Positions 1 to 8,522 of a stretch of 64,000 bases of DNA are shown here, one piece after another. The stretch is from Paenibacillus phytorum (GTDB taxonomy: Bacteria > Bacillota > Bacilli > Paenibacillales > NBRC-103111). The stretch's first letter is position 1. Every line of letters starts with the position of its first letter. The position numbers and the translations under genes were made by a program. The notes beneath the pieces were generated by a model. The model was given only the letters and a program-made list of their open reading frames with translations, had not been told where the DNA came from and did not search any database. The stretch lies in contig NZ_WHOA01000030.1 of assembly GCF_013141715.1 (NCBI RefSeq), positions 82,284 through 146,283 on the forward strand, in the 5' to 3' direction.

Positions 1-3
1 CTC

Positions 4-1287
4 TTAAAAAGTAACCAGCTTATCCACCGCAACCGGTTGCCCCGTACGCAGGGAAATATTCCCGGCAATACCGGTCAAAATCGACATCGCCCCATCAACA
101 TGAGAAGCAGCTCGCTCAAAGCGATCGTCGGATGGCTTATCAAAAATATCTTTCAAGAGCACAGGATCACCGCCACCATGACCGCCAACACCTTCTTCAA
201 TTTCTACTTTATAAGGAGCCGCGAACATCGGAAATACCCTGATCGTCTTTTCCTTCAATGCACCTTCATCCTCTTTAAGGCCACCAGAATTTACGTAGGA
301 TTTCTCAACAACTTTCATTTCAATACGACCCTTGCTGCCATTGATTTGTACACTAAAGCCTTCCCAAGGCATATAAGCATTAAGTGAGTAGGTGAGAATG
401 GCTTTGTTTTTATATCGGACCATAACTCCCATTGTATCTTCAATACTAATTCCATCGCCGAAAACGCTCTGATCACGTTGGTAGCCATCTTCGTGTTCCG
501 CATCTAAGTATAGACCCTTGAGGTTTTTATTTTTATCTAAATGGAGCGCAAAAGGATCACCCTTCGCGTTTTCATTCCCTGTCGCACGTTGATAAAAGTT
601 GGTCACGCCGCGCTTCTCGGCATTTTCTCTGCCATAGAACATCAAGCCGCCCATCGCAAATACCGTCTCCGGACGTGTCCCTAACCAGAAGTTCACGAGA
701 TCAAAATGATGCGTTGATTTGTGTACAAGTAAGCCTCCGCCATTACGTTTATCGCGATGCCATCTGCGGAAATAGTCCGCCCCATGTTCGGTGTTCAGCA
801 GCCACTCGAAATGGACAGAATGAACATCACCTATCGTACCGTCCATGATTAACTCACGAATTTTCGTATTGTGCGGAGCGTAACGGTAATTGAATGTCAC
901 GCGAAGCTGCCGCCCTGTGCGTTTAATGGTATCGAGAATTTCTTGACATTTCTCTTCATCCACTGTCATCGGCTTTTCCGAAATAACATCGCAACCAAGC
1001 TCCATCGCCTTGATAATATACGTATGATGCGTGCGATCAACGGAGGTGACAATGACATAATCAGGCTTTTCTTTGCGAATCATTTCCTCGAACTGATCTG
1101 CTTTATACGTGGGAACAGCGTTATATTCATATTTATTGACGAGTAAGCCATTTGTAAAATTCATTCTCGTTTGATTTATATCGCAAATCGCAACTAGCTC
1201 TGACGTTTCCTGAAAATCCTTCACAATAGCGCCATAGAAAAATTCTGCTCTTCCTCCGGTACCGACTAGTGCATAACGCTTTTTCAT
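4..1287 (-). CDS. Gfo/Idh/MocA family oxidoreductase
   Basis: Predicted cytosolic NAD(P)-dependent sugar or inositol-type dehydrogenase, 427 aa. Residues 6-17 (ALVGTGGRAEFF) form the Rossmann nucleotide-binding turn, and EKPMT at 104-108 is the conserved EKP motif with the catalytic lysine. The C-terminal alpha/beta domain carries RWHRDKRNGGGLLVHKSTHH, typical of the family. The ATG at 1287 follows GAGAGGGG. The stop is at the left edge, so the gene is complete. It is divergent from an AraC gene, with 170 bp between the coding regions, and is probably regulated by it (see the repeats at 1381-1409). The substrate cannot be read from sequence; nearby uxaC makes a uronate or sugar-acid derivative plausible but unproven. 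Confidence 0.88.
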   Translation of the reverse strand: MKKRYALVGTGGRAEFFYGAIVKDFQETSELVAICDINQTRMNFTNGLLVNKYEYNAVPTYKADQFEEMIRKEKPDYVIVTSVDRTHHTYIIKAMELGCDVISEKPMTVDEEKCQEILDTIKRTGRQLRVTFNYRYAPHNTKIRELIMDGTIGDVHSVHFEWLLNTEHGADYFRRWHRDKRNGGGLLVHKSTHHFDLVNFWLGTRPETVFAMGGLMFYGRENAEKRGVTNFYQRATGNENAKGDPFALHLDKNKNLKGLYLDAEHEDGYQRDQSVFGDGISIEDTMGVMVRYKNKAILTYSLNAYMPWEGFSVQINGSKGRIEMKVVEKSYVNSGGLKEDEGALKEKTIRVFPMFAAPYKVEIEEGVGGHGGGDPVLLKDIFDKPSDDRFERAASHVDGAMSILTGIAGNISLRTGQPVAVDKLVTF

Positions 1288-1380
1288 AAAAAGTGAACCC
1301 CTCTCGAGTTTGGATATGTCTTCATGTTCGAATGTCCTATCTCAAGATTAATACAATATTTGTTGTGTTTCTAATCAAAT

Positions 1381-1418
1381 CTTGCTTAATCACTTTTATT
1401 CCTTGCATATCTTGCTAT
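1381..1418. promoter_or_regulatory. 21-bp-phased direct repeats, candidate AraC operator
   Basis: CTTGCTTA (1381-1388) recurs as CTTGCATA (1402-1409), exactly 21 bp later. A third copy, CTTGCTAT, is at 1411. The pair lies between the Gfo/Idh gene and the AraC gene, just upstream of a possible minus-strand -35 (TTGATT, reverse complement of 1371-1376). A TATAAT at 1418-1423 could be the -10 of the AraC gene. Binding is inferred. Confidence 0.4.
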
Positions 1419-1457
1419 ATAATAGTTATAAAAGATCGAACGAAGAGGTGTCCACTT

Positions 1458-2279
1458 TTGGTACTCTACGAAATTGAAAGACTACGAAGAGATCGCCCTT
1501 ACTCTATGACAGTGAATCATTTTCATGATCACTATGAAATTTATTATTTACTTAGCGGGAAACGCTACTATTTTATACAGGACCGTTCCTATCTGATTCA
1601 AGAGGGCGACCTCGTCTTTATCGATAAAAACGAGCTTCATAAAACACGAAATGCGGATGTCCTTCATCACGAGCGCATTCTACTTAGCTTTGATGATAGT
1701 TGGATACGTTCTATTGATGAGGATGCATCGACACATTTACTCGTTCCTTTTCAACAGAAACAGCATATCTTTTCCTTAACAGGAACGAATCGCACTTTCG
1801 TTGAGAACCTTCTATTTAGCTTATTACGCGAACAGCAGCAGACGCTTGGCGGCTGGCAGCTGAACAGCAAAGCCCTGCTCACGCAACTACTCATCTTCTG
1901 CTCGCGTCTCACAGATAAGATAAGCTCTGCTCAGGAACACCAGCAAGCGCACAATCCCAAAATATTCGAAATCGTCGCTTATATCAACGAACAGTATAGA
2001 AACCGTTTGACGTTAGCTTCGATCTCCGAAAGCTTTTATATCAGTCCAAGCTACTTTTGCCGTTCTTTCAAAGAAACGACCGGCTTTTCGTTCATCGAAT
2101 ACTTGAACAACGTACGAATCCGCGAGGCTCAGCGGCTCCTGCGGGAAACGAAGTTGAAAGTCATCCACATTGCCGAGCAATCCGGATTCGATAGCGTCGC
2201 TCACTTCGGCCGCGTGTTCAAACAAGTGACCACACAGACGCCACTGGAATGCCGCAAATTGATGCGCCATAGTCTGTAA
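1458..2279 (+). CDS. AraC family transcriptional regulator (cupin + HTH)
   Basis: 273-aa regulator. The reading frame is open upstream to an ATG at 1293, but the recognisable cupin-like ligand domain begins at LVLYEIERLRRDRP. The TTG at 1458 is preceded by GAAGAGGTG at 7-nt spacing, so TTG is taken as the start. The N-terminal half has the HDHYEIYYLLSG sugar-sensor motif and EGDLVFIDKNELHKT. The C-terminal 100 residues are a double helix-turn-helix (LASISESFYISPSYFCRSFKETTGFSF and IAEQSGFDSVAHFGRVFKQ). It is divergent from the Gfo/Idh gene, its likely target. The ligand is probably a sugar or sugar acid, by family only. Confidence 0.85.
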   Translation: MVLYEIERLRRDRPYSMTVNHFHDHYEIYYLLSGKRYYFIQDRSYLIQEGDLVFIDKNELHKTRNADVLHHERILLSFDDSWIRSIDEDASTHLLVPFQQKQHIFSLTGTNRTFVENLLFSLLREQQQTLGGWQLNSKALLTQLLIFCSRLTDKISSAQEHQQAHNPKIFEIVAYINEQYRNRLTLASISESFYISPSYFCRSFKETTGFSFIEYLNNVRIREAQRLLRETKLKVIHIAEQSGFDSVAHFGRVFKQVTTQTPLECRKLMRHSL

Positions 2280-2623
2280 AAAGGGCTGAGATACCTTCCA
2301 CCGCTACTCACCACTGCCGTAAGCTCGGTTTCCGAGCTTATCCTAACCAATCGCCAGACTTAAGCTCGTTTTCCGATCTTATCTCACGCCCAGCTATATA
2401 CCTCTCTGCAGACCATCCTGCTCCAGAATAAGCGCGAAAAACGCGCTTTCAGTGAGAGTCGCCGAGCCGACAGAGTCTGAGAAACCGAAAATTGACTTCT
2501 CAGCAGACCATCCTGCGCGTCCACGCTGAATAAGCGCGGAAACGCGCTTATTCAGGAGCCCCCAAACTATTAAGTGCGAAGCTTTGCTTACCCCAAACCC
2601 AAAACATAAATTCTTACATGTCG
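2280..2623. repeat. Intergenic cluster of hairpin-forming repeats
   Basis: No believable gene; short frames here read through hairpins. Visible structures: a 9-bp perfect stem TAAGCTCGG/CCGAGCTTA (2320-2340) with a decayed copy at 2361-2381; a stem GAATAAGCGCG/CGCGCTTATTC (2528-2553) with a decayed copy near 2427-2450; CTGAGAA/TTCTCAG (2477-2503); and GCAGACCATCCTGC twice (near 2408 and 2503). The CTGAGAA...CTTCTCAG hairpin recurs in the tandem repeats at 46970-47310, so this looks like a dispersed non-coding repeat family. Confidence 0.6.
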
Positions 2624-2660
2624 AAAAAAACCTTCGAGCAGGTAACAACCCGCACGAAGG
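2624..2660 (-). terminator. Rho-independent terminator after uxaC
   Basis: Read on the minus strand: CCTTCGTGCGGGT, a 4-nt loop, ACCTGCTCGAAGG, then TTTTTTT. It starts 9 bp after the uxaC stop. Confidence 0.85.
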
Positions 2661-2668
2661 TTTTCATT

Positions 2669-4069
2669 TTAAAAACCGAAATACTGCTTAGCATTATTAT
2701 AGGAAATCCCTTGAACCAGCTGTTTCAGCAGCTGTTCGTCGTTCGGGAATTCTCCCGCTTCGACCCATTCGCCTAGCATGTTACAGAGGATTCTGCGGAA
2801 GTAGTCATGTCTTGTGTAGGACAAGAAGCTTCTGGAATCTGTCAACATACCAACAAATCGGCCAAGCAGTCCAAAATTCGCTAGTGATTTCATCTGCGAA
2901 ACCATACCGTCTTTGGTATCATTGAACCACCAAGCGGATCCCAATTGAATTTTGCCGGGAATACCATCGCCCTGAAAGCTGCCCATGAGGGAAGCGAGAA
3001 TTTCATTGTCACGTGCATTTAAGGAGTACAGAATCGTCCTAGGCAGTGAATCAGCAACAGCAAGCGAGGATAACAAACCTGTCAAGGCGCTCGCTACCGG
3101 GCTATCATTAACAGAGTCGAATCCGGTGTCCGGTCCAAGTTTTGCGAAAGCTCGTCCATTATTGTTGCGGGAAGCATTAATATGGTACTGCATCGCCCAA
3201 TCCAACTTCTTGTACACGCCTCCTAAGAACAGCAAGGTGTACGCTTTATATTTCTTCTCTTCTTCCAAACTAACCGCGTTGCCAGCCAGAGCCGTTTTAA
3301 AAATCTGATCCACTTCTTCTTTGGTTGCTGCAGCGTATGGCACATAATCCAAAGCATGGTCAGACACCTTACAACCAACTGAATCAAAAAACTGCGCTCT
3401 ACTTTCTAATCCTGCCAGCAGGTCATCGTAGGAGCTGATCGTGATGCCAGCGGATTGCTCCAATTGGCCGATCCATGGAAGGAATGTGGCGCGATTGATT
3501 TCAAGCGCTTTGTCAGGACGGTACGAAGGTAGGACTTGCGTATTAAAATCTTTGATCTCTTTAATTTTGATGTGATATTCCAGTGAATCCACCGGATCGT
3601 CCGTTGTGCAAATAACGGTTACTTTGGAATTCGTAATAAGATCTCTGGCGCGGGAACCGCCCTCTGCAAGCTTTGCGTTCACTTTTTCCCAGATGACAGG
3701 CGCGTTCTGCTCGTTAATAATCTCATGAACACCGAAATATGTTCGAAGTTCCATATGAGACCAATGGTACAACGGGTTGCCAATAGCCATAGGAACCGTT
3801 CCAGCCCATGCCAAGAAACGATCGTAATCGCTAGCTTCACCTGTAACTTTCGCTTCCTCCACACCGTTGGCACGCATCATTCTCCACTTATAATGGTCTC
3901 CGTACAGCCAAGCTTCCGTTATGTTATTGAATTGTTTATTTTCATAAATTTCCTTAGGACTAAGATGGCAGTGATAATCAATAATCGGCAGATCTTTGGC
4001 AAATTCGTGGAATAGATGAACCGCGGTATCGTTGGTAAGCATAAAATTCTCATCTAAAAATGTTTTCAT
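2669..4069 (-). CDS. uxaC: Glucuronate isomerase
   Basis: 466 aa, the usual length for UxaC, which isomerises D-glucuronate to D-fructuronate (and galacturonate to tagaturonate) in cytosolic hexuronate catabolism. Visible family hallmarks are DYHCHLSPKEI near residue 32 (metal-binding HxH of the amidohydrolase-like fold), WLYGDHYKWRMMRANG near residue 55, GMLTDSRSFLSYTRHDYFRRIL near residue 410 and WVEAGEFP near the C-terminus. The start has a loose AAGGGTGG ribosome binding site 12 nt upstream. No uxaB, uxuA or kdgK is in the window, so it acts as a standalone gene here. The Gfo/Idh dehydrogenase and the distant GH2 gene are possible functional partners. Confidence 0.96.
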   Translation of the reverse strand: MKTFLDENFMLTNDTAVHLFHEFAKDLPIIDYHCHLSPKEIYENKQFNNITEAWLYGDHYKWRMMRANGVEEAKVTGEASDYDRFLAWAGTVPMAIGNPLYHWSHMELRTYFGVHEIINEQNAPVIWEKVNAKLAEGGSRARDLITNSKVTVICTTDDPVDSLEYHIKIKEIKDFNTQVLPSYRPDKALEINRATFLPWIGQLEQSAGITISSYDDLLAGLESRAQFFDSVGCKVSDHALDYVPYAAATKEEVDQIFKTALAGNAVSLEEEKKYKAYTLLFLGGVYKKLDWAMQYHINASRNNNGRAFAKLGPDTGFDSVNDSPVASALTGLLSSLAVADSLPRTILYSLNARDNEILASLMGSFQGDGIPGKIQLGSAWWFNDTKDGMVSQMKSLANFGLLGRFVGMLTDSRSFLSYTRHDYFRRILCNMLGEWVEAGEFPNDEQLLKQLVQGISYNNAKQYFGF

Positions 4070-4216
4070 AAAAGCTAAATTCCACCCTTCTCAAGCTGAA
4101 TGATCTGCCCTCTATTCTAGCGAAAGGTGACCTGAAAATCTTGTGATTTTTTGCTTTCATTTTGTAAAATATGCATATATTGACCTCATCTCCGGCATAA
4201 CTCAGCCTCCGACAAA

Positions 4217-4258
4217 TAAAAAGCCCCATACACCAACAATCACGTTGGAACGGAGCTT
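4217..4258 (-). terminator. Terminator after the vanW-like gene
   Basis: Minus-strand hairpin AAGCTCC/GGGGCTT with an inner CCAAC/GTTGG stem, followed by TTTTT. It lies immediately 3' of the stop at 4264. Confidence 0.7.
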
Positions 4259-4263
4259 ATCAT

Positions 4264-5196
4264 TTACGGCACAGACTGACCTACATTGGTTCCAGCTTGT
4301 ATTTCCTCTGGCAGATCATCAGATGCACTCGGAACATGCCGCGGCTTATAATTAATGACATCAGAAGACGAAATACTTACGTAGACCCGGCCAGGTAAGG
4401 CCTGAGCCCTTATCAAGATAGGTTGATTGTAGTTGTTCTTAAAACTGAAGTCAGGACCTCCCCAATTCACCGTAGCATCCCTACCTGGCGGAACATAGGG
4501 GACAGATCTGCTGTGCGAATATCTTTCTACAATTTGGAGACCAGCGCGATCCACCGCGTTAAATAAAGTAGAAGAAATTTGGCAAATGCCTCCGCCAATC
4601 CCTTCTGAGAATTCTCCCCTCACGATGATCTTTGCCGGCATATATCCCTTCCCACGCGTCCGAACGCCAACAACACGGTTGAAGGAGAACGTTTCATTCG
4701 GTTGAACGACATAATTGTTAATCGCTTGGGTGGCAAGTTTGATATTCGTATACCGATATTTATTATTCGAGTTAAAATAGGTCACATAATAACCAATGGG
4801 ACGCACACGAATACTCGCTAGCAGCTCACTGTCTACTTTGGGATAAACAGATAACTGAGGCACTTCAAATTTCATCGGACCCTCTTGATAGTAATGCTCA
4901 TAAAATTGCTCAACAAAAGCTTGACGATTCAGCCTTGCGCCTGCAATCTCCTTCACGATTCTTCCCTCATCATTAATGGTAGCATTAATCGGTTTGCGAT
5001 ACATATTCTTATCGATCATGTCCGTAAGCCGATCTAATCGTTCTTTATCAACGATCGGTATATCAAGAAGATTGACCGTGTACGATTCCCGCTGCACATT
5101 TGCTATGCTATGACCCATATTGTCATTCGTTATTCGAAATGGCACTTCACTTTGCTGCGCAAGAAGCAGCAAACCCATTATCCAACTATAACTCAT
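4264..5196 (-). CDS. VanW family protein
   Basis: 310-aa exported protein. The frame is open further upstream, but ATG 5196 is preceded by GGAGGGGG about 12 nt away and begins an N-terminal hydrophobic segment (MSYSWIMGLLLLAQ) that looks like a signal or anchor. The VanW domain occupies the C-terminal half: QPNETFSFNRVVG, GEFSEGIGGGICQISSTLFNA and ERYSHSRSVPYVPPGRDATV. The family is named after a vancomycin-cluster gene of unknown biochemical role; in Bacillota it often carries a G5/YoaR-type N-terminus and is thought to act at the cell wall. Nothing nearby suggests glycopeptide resistance. Confidence 0.88.
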   Translation of the reverse strand: MSYSWIMGLLLLAQQSEVPFRITNDNMGHSIANVQRESYTVNLLDIPIVDKERLDRLTDMIDKNMYRKPINATINDEGRIVKEIAGARLNRQAFVEQFYEHYYQEGPMKFEVPQLSVYPKVDSELLASIRVRPIGYYVTYFNSNNKYRYTNIKLATQAINNYVVQPNETFSFNRVVGVRTRGKGYMPAKIIVRGEFSEGIGGGICQISSTLFNAVDRAGLQIVERYSHSRSVPYVPPGRDATVNWGGPDFSFKNNYNQPILIRAQALPGRVYVSISSSDVINYKPRHVPSASDDLPEEIQAGTNVGQSVP

Positions 5197-5299
5197 TAAA
5201 GCTATCACCCCCTCCTCTAGTGTAAACAATTGAAATGATTCCATACTATGCAAGGATAAACGACTCCGTCGTCCTCCTGGGACGAGCGCGTTTGTCAAG

Positions 5300-5343
5300 G
5301 TAGATGCGAAGCAAAAGTATAAAACTTATACTTTCTTATCTAC
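5300..5343. repeat. Nested inverted repeat (dispersed element)
   Basis: Outer arms GTAGAT/ATCTAC (5300-5305, 5338-5343) enclose a perfect inner stem AAGTATAA-AAC-TTATACTT (5315-5333). The core ATAAAACTTATACTTTC recurs at about 63952-63968, where it is again in a hairpin, so it is probably a short dispersed intergenic repeat. Confidence 0.5.
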
Positions 5344-5344
5344 T

Positions 5345-5387
5345 AAAAAAGGACCAGCCAACATCCATGGATGTCAGACCGATCCCT
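5345..5387 (-). terminator. Terminator after PhyH-like gene 1
   Basis: Minus-strand stem GGATCGGTCTGACATCC/GGATGTTGGCTGGTCC, partly mismatched with a palindromic ACATCCATGGATGT core, followed by TTTTTT. It sits 18 bp after the stop. Confidence 0.7.
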
Positions 5388-5404
5388 TATGACTAGATGA
5401 AAGA

Positions 5405-6214
5405 TTAGTGAGGATAAACCGCTTGGAACTCTTCGCCGCACGGCCCCCCATTTGGGTTGACCTCTAAATCAACGGTCGTTCCATTCTGACGATACAAAGG
5501 GCGATAATGATCGCTAATATGGGTTGCCGATTGGTTCGCATAATGACAAATGAACGCTCGGCGGAATCGGTCCTTCGTTTTATTTCGATAAGAGCCATGG
5601 ATAAGATTCCCGTTAAAAAAGAGAACGTCGCCTCGCTGCATGATGACAGGAATCGCTTTTTCATCTTTCGGCGGCTTCACGTAGTGAGTCGTAAATGATT
5701 CTTTGTCATCCGCGATGTCTGGACAGGCAATTTCGAATGTATTCGTTTTGGGCACAACGAGTAAGCCACCGTTCTCATCATCTGCAGCATCTATGGCCGT
5801 CCAAGCTGCTATGCAATTACCAGGTTCGACCTGCAGATAGAAATTATCCTGATGAAGCGCTTGGCCGCGAGAGCCCGGCGGCTTGTAATAAAACATGCTT
5901 TGCGCAGCTAGCGCCTCTTCGTCATACAAATCTGCTAATACATCCATAACCGGCTGGTGCAGCATATATTTCTTTGCCGTCTCATTAAAGCGGTGCGGAT
6001 GCATGACTCGCGGATATCTTTTTAACGGATCTGATCCATCCGCTTGTAAATCCGGTTCAAATAAGCCTGGTACCGTTTGATGACTAATCTCTTCAAAAGT
6101 ATCATCGATTTCGGTCAAATTTTGCTCCGAAAACAATCCTTTTACAATTAAATAACCTTCCGATTCGAATTGCAGTTTTTGTTCATTTGAAAGCTTAAGC
6201 ATCGTCCGTGACAT
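5405..6214 (-). CDS. Phytanoyl-CoA dioxygenase (PhyH) family protein 1
   Basis: 269-aa predicted Fe(II)/2-oxoglutarate-dependent oxygenase. ATG 6214 has GGAGGGG at good spacing, so the longer upstream frame was discarded. The iron triad is visible: HQD (in QALHQDNFYLQ, about residue 130) and a distal His (NGNLIHGSYRN), with the 2-oxoglutarate-binding Arg in DRFRRAFICHY. The family hydroxylates diverse small molecules; many bacterial members act on compatible solutes or secondary metabolites, and the substrate is not readable here. It is divergent from an AraC gene across 168 bp containing a 21-bp-phased repeat. It is one of three such pairs in the window. Confidence 0.88.
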   Translation of the reverse strand: MSRTMLKLSNEQKLQFESEGYLIVKGLFSEQNLTEIDDTFEEISHQTVPGLFEPDLQADGSDPLKRYPRVMHPHRFNETAKKYMLHQPVMDVLADLYDEEALAAQSMFYYKPPGSRGQALHQDNFYLQVEPGNCIAAWTAIDAADDENGGLLVVPKTNTFEIACPDIADDKESFTTHYVKPPKDEKAIPVIMQRGDVLFFNGNLIHGSYRNKTKDRFRRAFICHYANQSATHISDHYRPLYRQNGTTVDLEVNPNGGPCGEEFQAVYPH

Positions 6215-6262
6215 GTTGGTCCCCTCCATGAGTAAGTTAGGATTGTGTTCCCTTATGACATA

Positions 6263-6341
6263 ATCATATCGAAAGCCCCACAAACATTGAAGTAAGGATG
6301 ATGCTAATTACTCATACAATCCTGCTATTTCCTGATATACT
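6263..6341. promoter_or_regulatory. PhyH1 promoter candidate with 21-bp-phased repeat
   Basis: Minus strand: -35 TTCAAT (6286-6291), 17-bp spacer, -10 TATGAT (6263-6268). Upstream, TGCTAATTACTCATAC (from 6302) and TGCTATTTCCTGATAT (from 6323) match at 12 of 16 positions with a 21-bp period, starting 11 bp beyond the -35. This is the layout expected of an AraC-type activator; binding is inferred. Confidence 0.4.
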
Positions 6342-6382
6342 TGTAGTAAATTGCTGCAGATGACGAAAGGGACCACAGGGCC

Positions 6383-7156
6383 ATGATATTCGATGATTTC
6401 ACCTTTTTATCCGGACATTTTATAGAGCAAGATACGTATGTAACCAAGCGGCCCCAAGGACGAAGCGATTGGCTTCTTACTTTCACGCTCGAAGGTGAAG
6501 GTTACTTTATCAATTCAGGGAATGAACGAATCTGCAGGCCGGGGGACCTCACCCTGCTGAAGCCAGGAACACCGCAGCACTACGGTACGAAAAAAGACCA
6601 TACCTGGCAGTTTGTCTGGGTACACTTTCCTTCGATCTTCACAGAAACCAATCTGCTGCCGGATGAAGAGCAGCTTATCCTTACCATCGAAAGTGAGTCG
6701 ATTCGCGAACGCATCCACCGAGCTTTCACACGCATGCTGGAGGATTCCAGAGAGCGCGGTGAATATTGGTTCGAATTGTGCAGCAGCTCTTTGCGGGAAA
6801 TCCTCCTAATCATGGCTCAGAAAACAAACACAAAAGTTGATGCACGAATCGAGGAGGTTCTCCACCTGTTGTCCCAACAGATGCGTCAACCTATTCGGAT
6901 TGAGGATTTGGCTCAGACTGTCGGGCTCTCTCCTTCGAGACTGTCCCATCTTTTCAAAGCCAGTACAGGGTATTCCATTATCGATACGCTCAATCGGATG
7001 CGGATACAACAAGCCGTGCTAATGCTAGAACATACCGGACGGAGCGCTTCGGAAGTTTGTTATGATGTTGGTTTTCAAAACTATAATCACTTCACCAATC
7101 AATTCCGCAAATGGTATGGCATGAACCCAAGTACATTCATGAAAGAACGACGGTAA
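6383..7156 (+). CDS. AraC family transcriptional regulator
   Basis: 257 aa, a compact AraC/XylS regulator. The cupin-like N-terminus includes RSDWLLTFTLEGEGYFINSG and CRPGDLTLLKPGTPQHYG, a ligand-pocket motif shared with sugar-responsive members. The C-terminal DNA-binding domain has two HTH units (IEDLAQTVGLSPSRLSHLFK and ASEVCYDVGFQNYNHFTNQFRKWYG). The ATG at 6383 has only a modest ribosome binding site (AAAGGG further upstream). It is divergent from PhyH gene 1, the likely target, and 70 bp upstream of the co-directional M29 peptidase gene, with which it may be co-transcribed. Confidence 0.88.
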   Translation: MIFDDFTFLSGHFIEQDTYVTKRPQGRSDWLLTFTLEGEGYFINSGNERICRPGDLTLLKPGTPQHYGTKKDHTWQFVWVHFPSIFTETNLLPDEEQLILTIESESIRERIHRAFTRMLEDSRERGEYWFELCSSSLREILLIMAQKTNTKVDARIEEVLHLLSQQMRQPIRIEDLAQTVGLSPSRLSHLFKASTGYSIIDTLNRMRIQQAVLMLEHTGRSASEVCYDVGFQNYNHFTNQFRKWYGMNPSTFMKERR

Positions 7157-7225
7157 AATTTATTTGACAGTTGACTCTTGGCAGGATAAACTGCAAGCAA
7201 GATTAGAAAAAAGAGGAGGATTCCT

Positions 7226-8458
7226 ATGACTTTTGAAAGTAATCTTGATAAATATGCGGAGCTAACCGTCCGCGTCGCTGTGAACATTCAATCCGGCCAA
7301 TCACTTTGGATTAACGCACCCATTCATCATCCCGAGTTCGTTCGACTTATTGCCCGTAAAGCTTATCAAGCTGGAGCTAAACACGTACATATTGAATGGC
7401 AGGATGCAATCTGCACACAAATCAAATATACCTACGCGCCTGATGAAGCGTTTCATGAATATCCATCATGGAGAGCGCAAGCGCTCGATGAGCTAGCCGA
7501 TAATAACGGCGCCTATTTATTGATCGATGCCGATGATCCTGAATTGCTGAAGGATATCGATCCATCTCGCATTTCCGCAAATTCCAAAGCCGCAGGCGCG
7601 AAATTAGTGAAATGGAGAGAAAGCATGTCCTCCTATCAGATGACATGGTCGATTATCGCGGCACCTTCTTCTGCTTGGGCGAAGAAAGTGTTTCCTCATT
7701 TGGAAGAGGAAGCCGCGATCAGCGCCCTATGGGACGCCATTTTCAAAGCGACACGCGTAGATCAAGAAAATCCAATCCAGACTTGGGTCGATCACAACGC
7801 GACACTTCGGAGCAAAAGAGAACAGCTTAACGAGAAGCAATTTCGTAAGATCCATTACCGTGCCCCAGGCACTGAACTATCTGTCGAGCTTCCTGCCAAC
7901 CATATTTGGCGAGGCGGTTCCGCCACCAATGAGACGGGAGGCTTCGATTTCAACCCGAATATCCCGACAGAGGAAGTCTTTATTTCTCCTCATCGAATGG
8001 GTACTCATGGCACAGTGCGCAGCACGAAACCGTTGAGTTATCAAGGTAATTTGATCAACAATTTCTCCATCACCTTCGATAATGGACGTGTTGTTGACTA
8101 CACGGCTGAACAAGGCTTCGAGTCTCTAAAAGCCATGATCGAAATGGATGAAGGAGCACATTATCTGGGTGAAATCGCACTTGTGCCGCACGAATCACCA
8201 ATTTCGAACTCCAACCTAATCTTCTTTAATACCTTGTATGATGAGAACGCCTCAAATCACTTGGCACTCGGAAGAGCCTTTCCCACATGTATTGAGGGCG
8301 GAACTTCGATGTCCAAGGAGGAGCAAGAAAGCGCCGGCCTTAACAACAGTCTGATTCACGTGGACTTTATGATCGGCTCTGCCGAAATGGATATTGACGG
8401 CGAACATGCAGACGGCACGATTGAACCCATTTTCCGCAAGGGGAATTGGGCATTCTAG
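7226..8458 (+). CDS. M29 family aminopeptidase (AmpS/PepS-like)
   Basis: 410 aa, full length for the M29 thermophilic aminopeptidase family: cytosolic two-metal exopeptidases removing N-terminal residues. The metal-binding C-terminal half shows GGSATNETGGFDFNPNIPTEEVF, SPHRMGTHGTVRSTKPLSY, an HYLGEIALVPHESPISN stretch and NLIFFNTLYDENASNHLALG, all diagnostic. The ribosome binding site AGAGGAGGA is 5 nt before the ATG. It lies downstream of the AraC gene in the same direction and is closed by a strong terminator. Whether it shares regulation with the PhyH/AraC pair is unknown. Confidence 0.94.
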   Translation: MTFESNLDKYAELTVRVAVNIQSGQSLWINAPIHHPEFVRLIARKAYQAGAKHVHIEWQDAICTQIKYTYAPDEAFHEYPSWRAQALDELADNNGAYLLIDADDPELLKDIDPSRISANSKAAGAKLVKWRESMSSYQMTWSIIAAPSSAWAKKVFPHLEEEAAISALWDAIFKATRVDQENPIQTWVDHNATLRSKREQLNEKQFRKIHYRAPGTELSVELPANHIWRGGSATNETGGFDFNPNIPTEEVFISPHRMGTHGTVRSTKPLSYQGNLINNFSITFDNGRVVDYTAEQGFESLKAMIEMDEGAHYLGEIALVPHESPISNSNLIFFNTLYDENASNHLALGRAFPTCIEGGTSMSKEEQESAGLNNSLIHVDFMIGSAEMDIDGEHADGTIEPIFRKGNWAF

Positions 8459-8467
8459 AAATTAATA

Positions 8468-8519
8468 AGGGTAGTACTGAGAGTCATGATAACCATGTCT
8501 CTAAGTGCTACCCTTTTTT
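8468..8519 (+). terminator. Terminator after the M29 peptidase gene
   Basis: AGGGTAGTACTGAGAG pairs with CTCTAAGTGCTACCCT, followed by TTTTTT. It ends 4 bp before the ileS stop on the other strand. Confidence 0.85.
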
Positions 8520-8522
8520 CAG

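Noticed and set aside
2394..2648. 84-codon minus-strand frame downstream of uxaC
   Set aside because: It spans inverted repeats and the uxaC terminator and has no ribosome binding site.
4264..5196. Vancomycin resistance cluster suggested by VanW
   Set aside because: VanW proteins are common in Bacillota without resistance; no vanHAX or vanRS genes are present.
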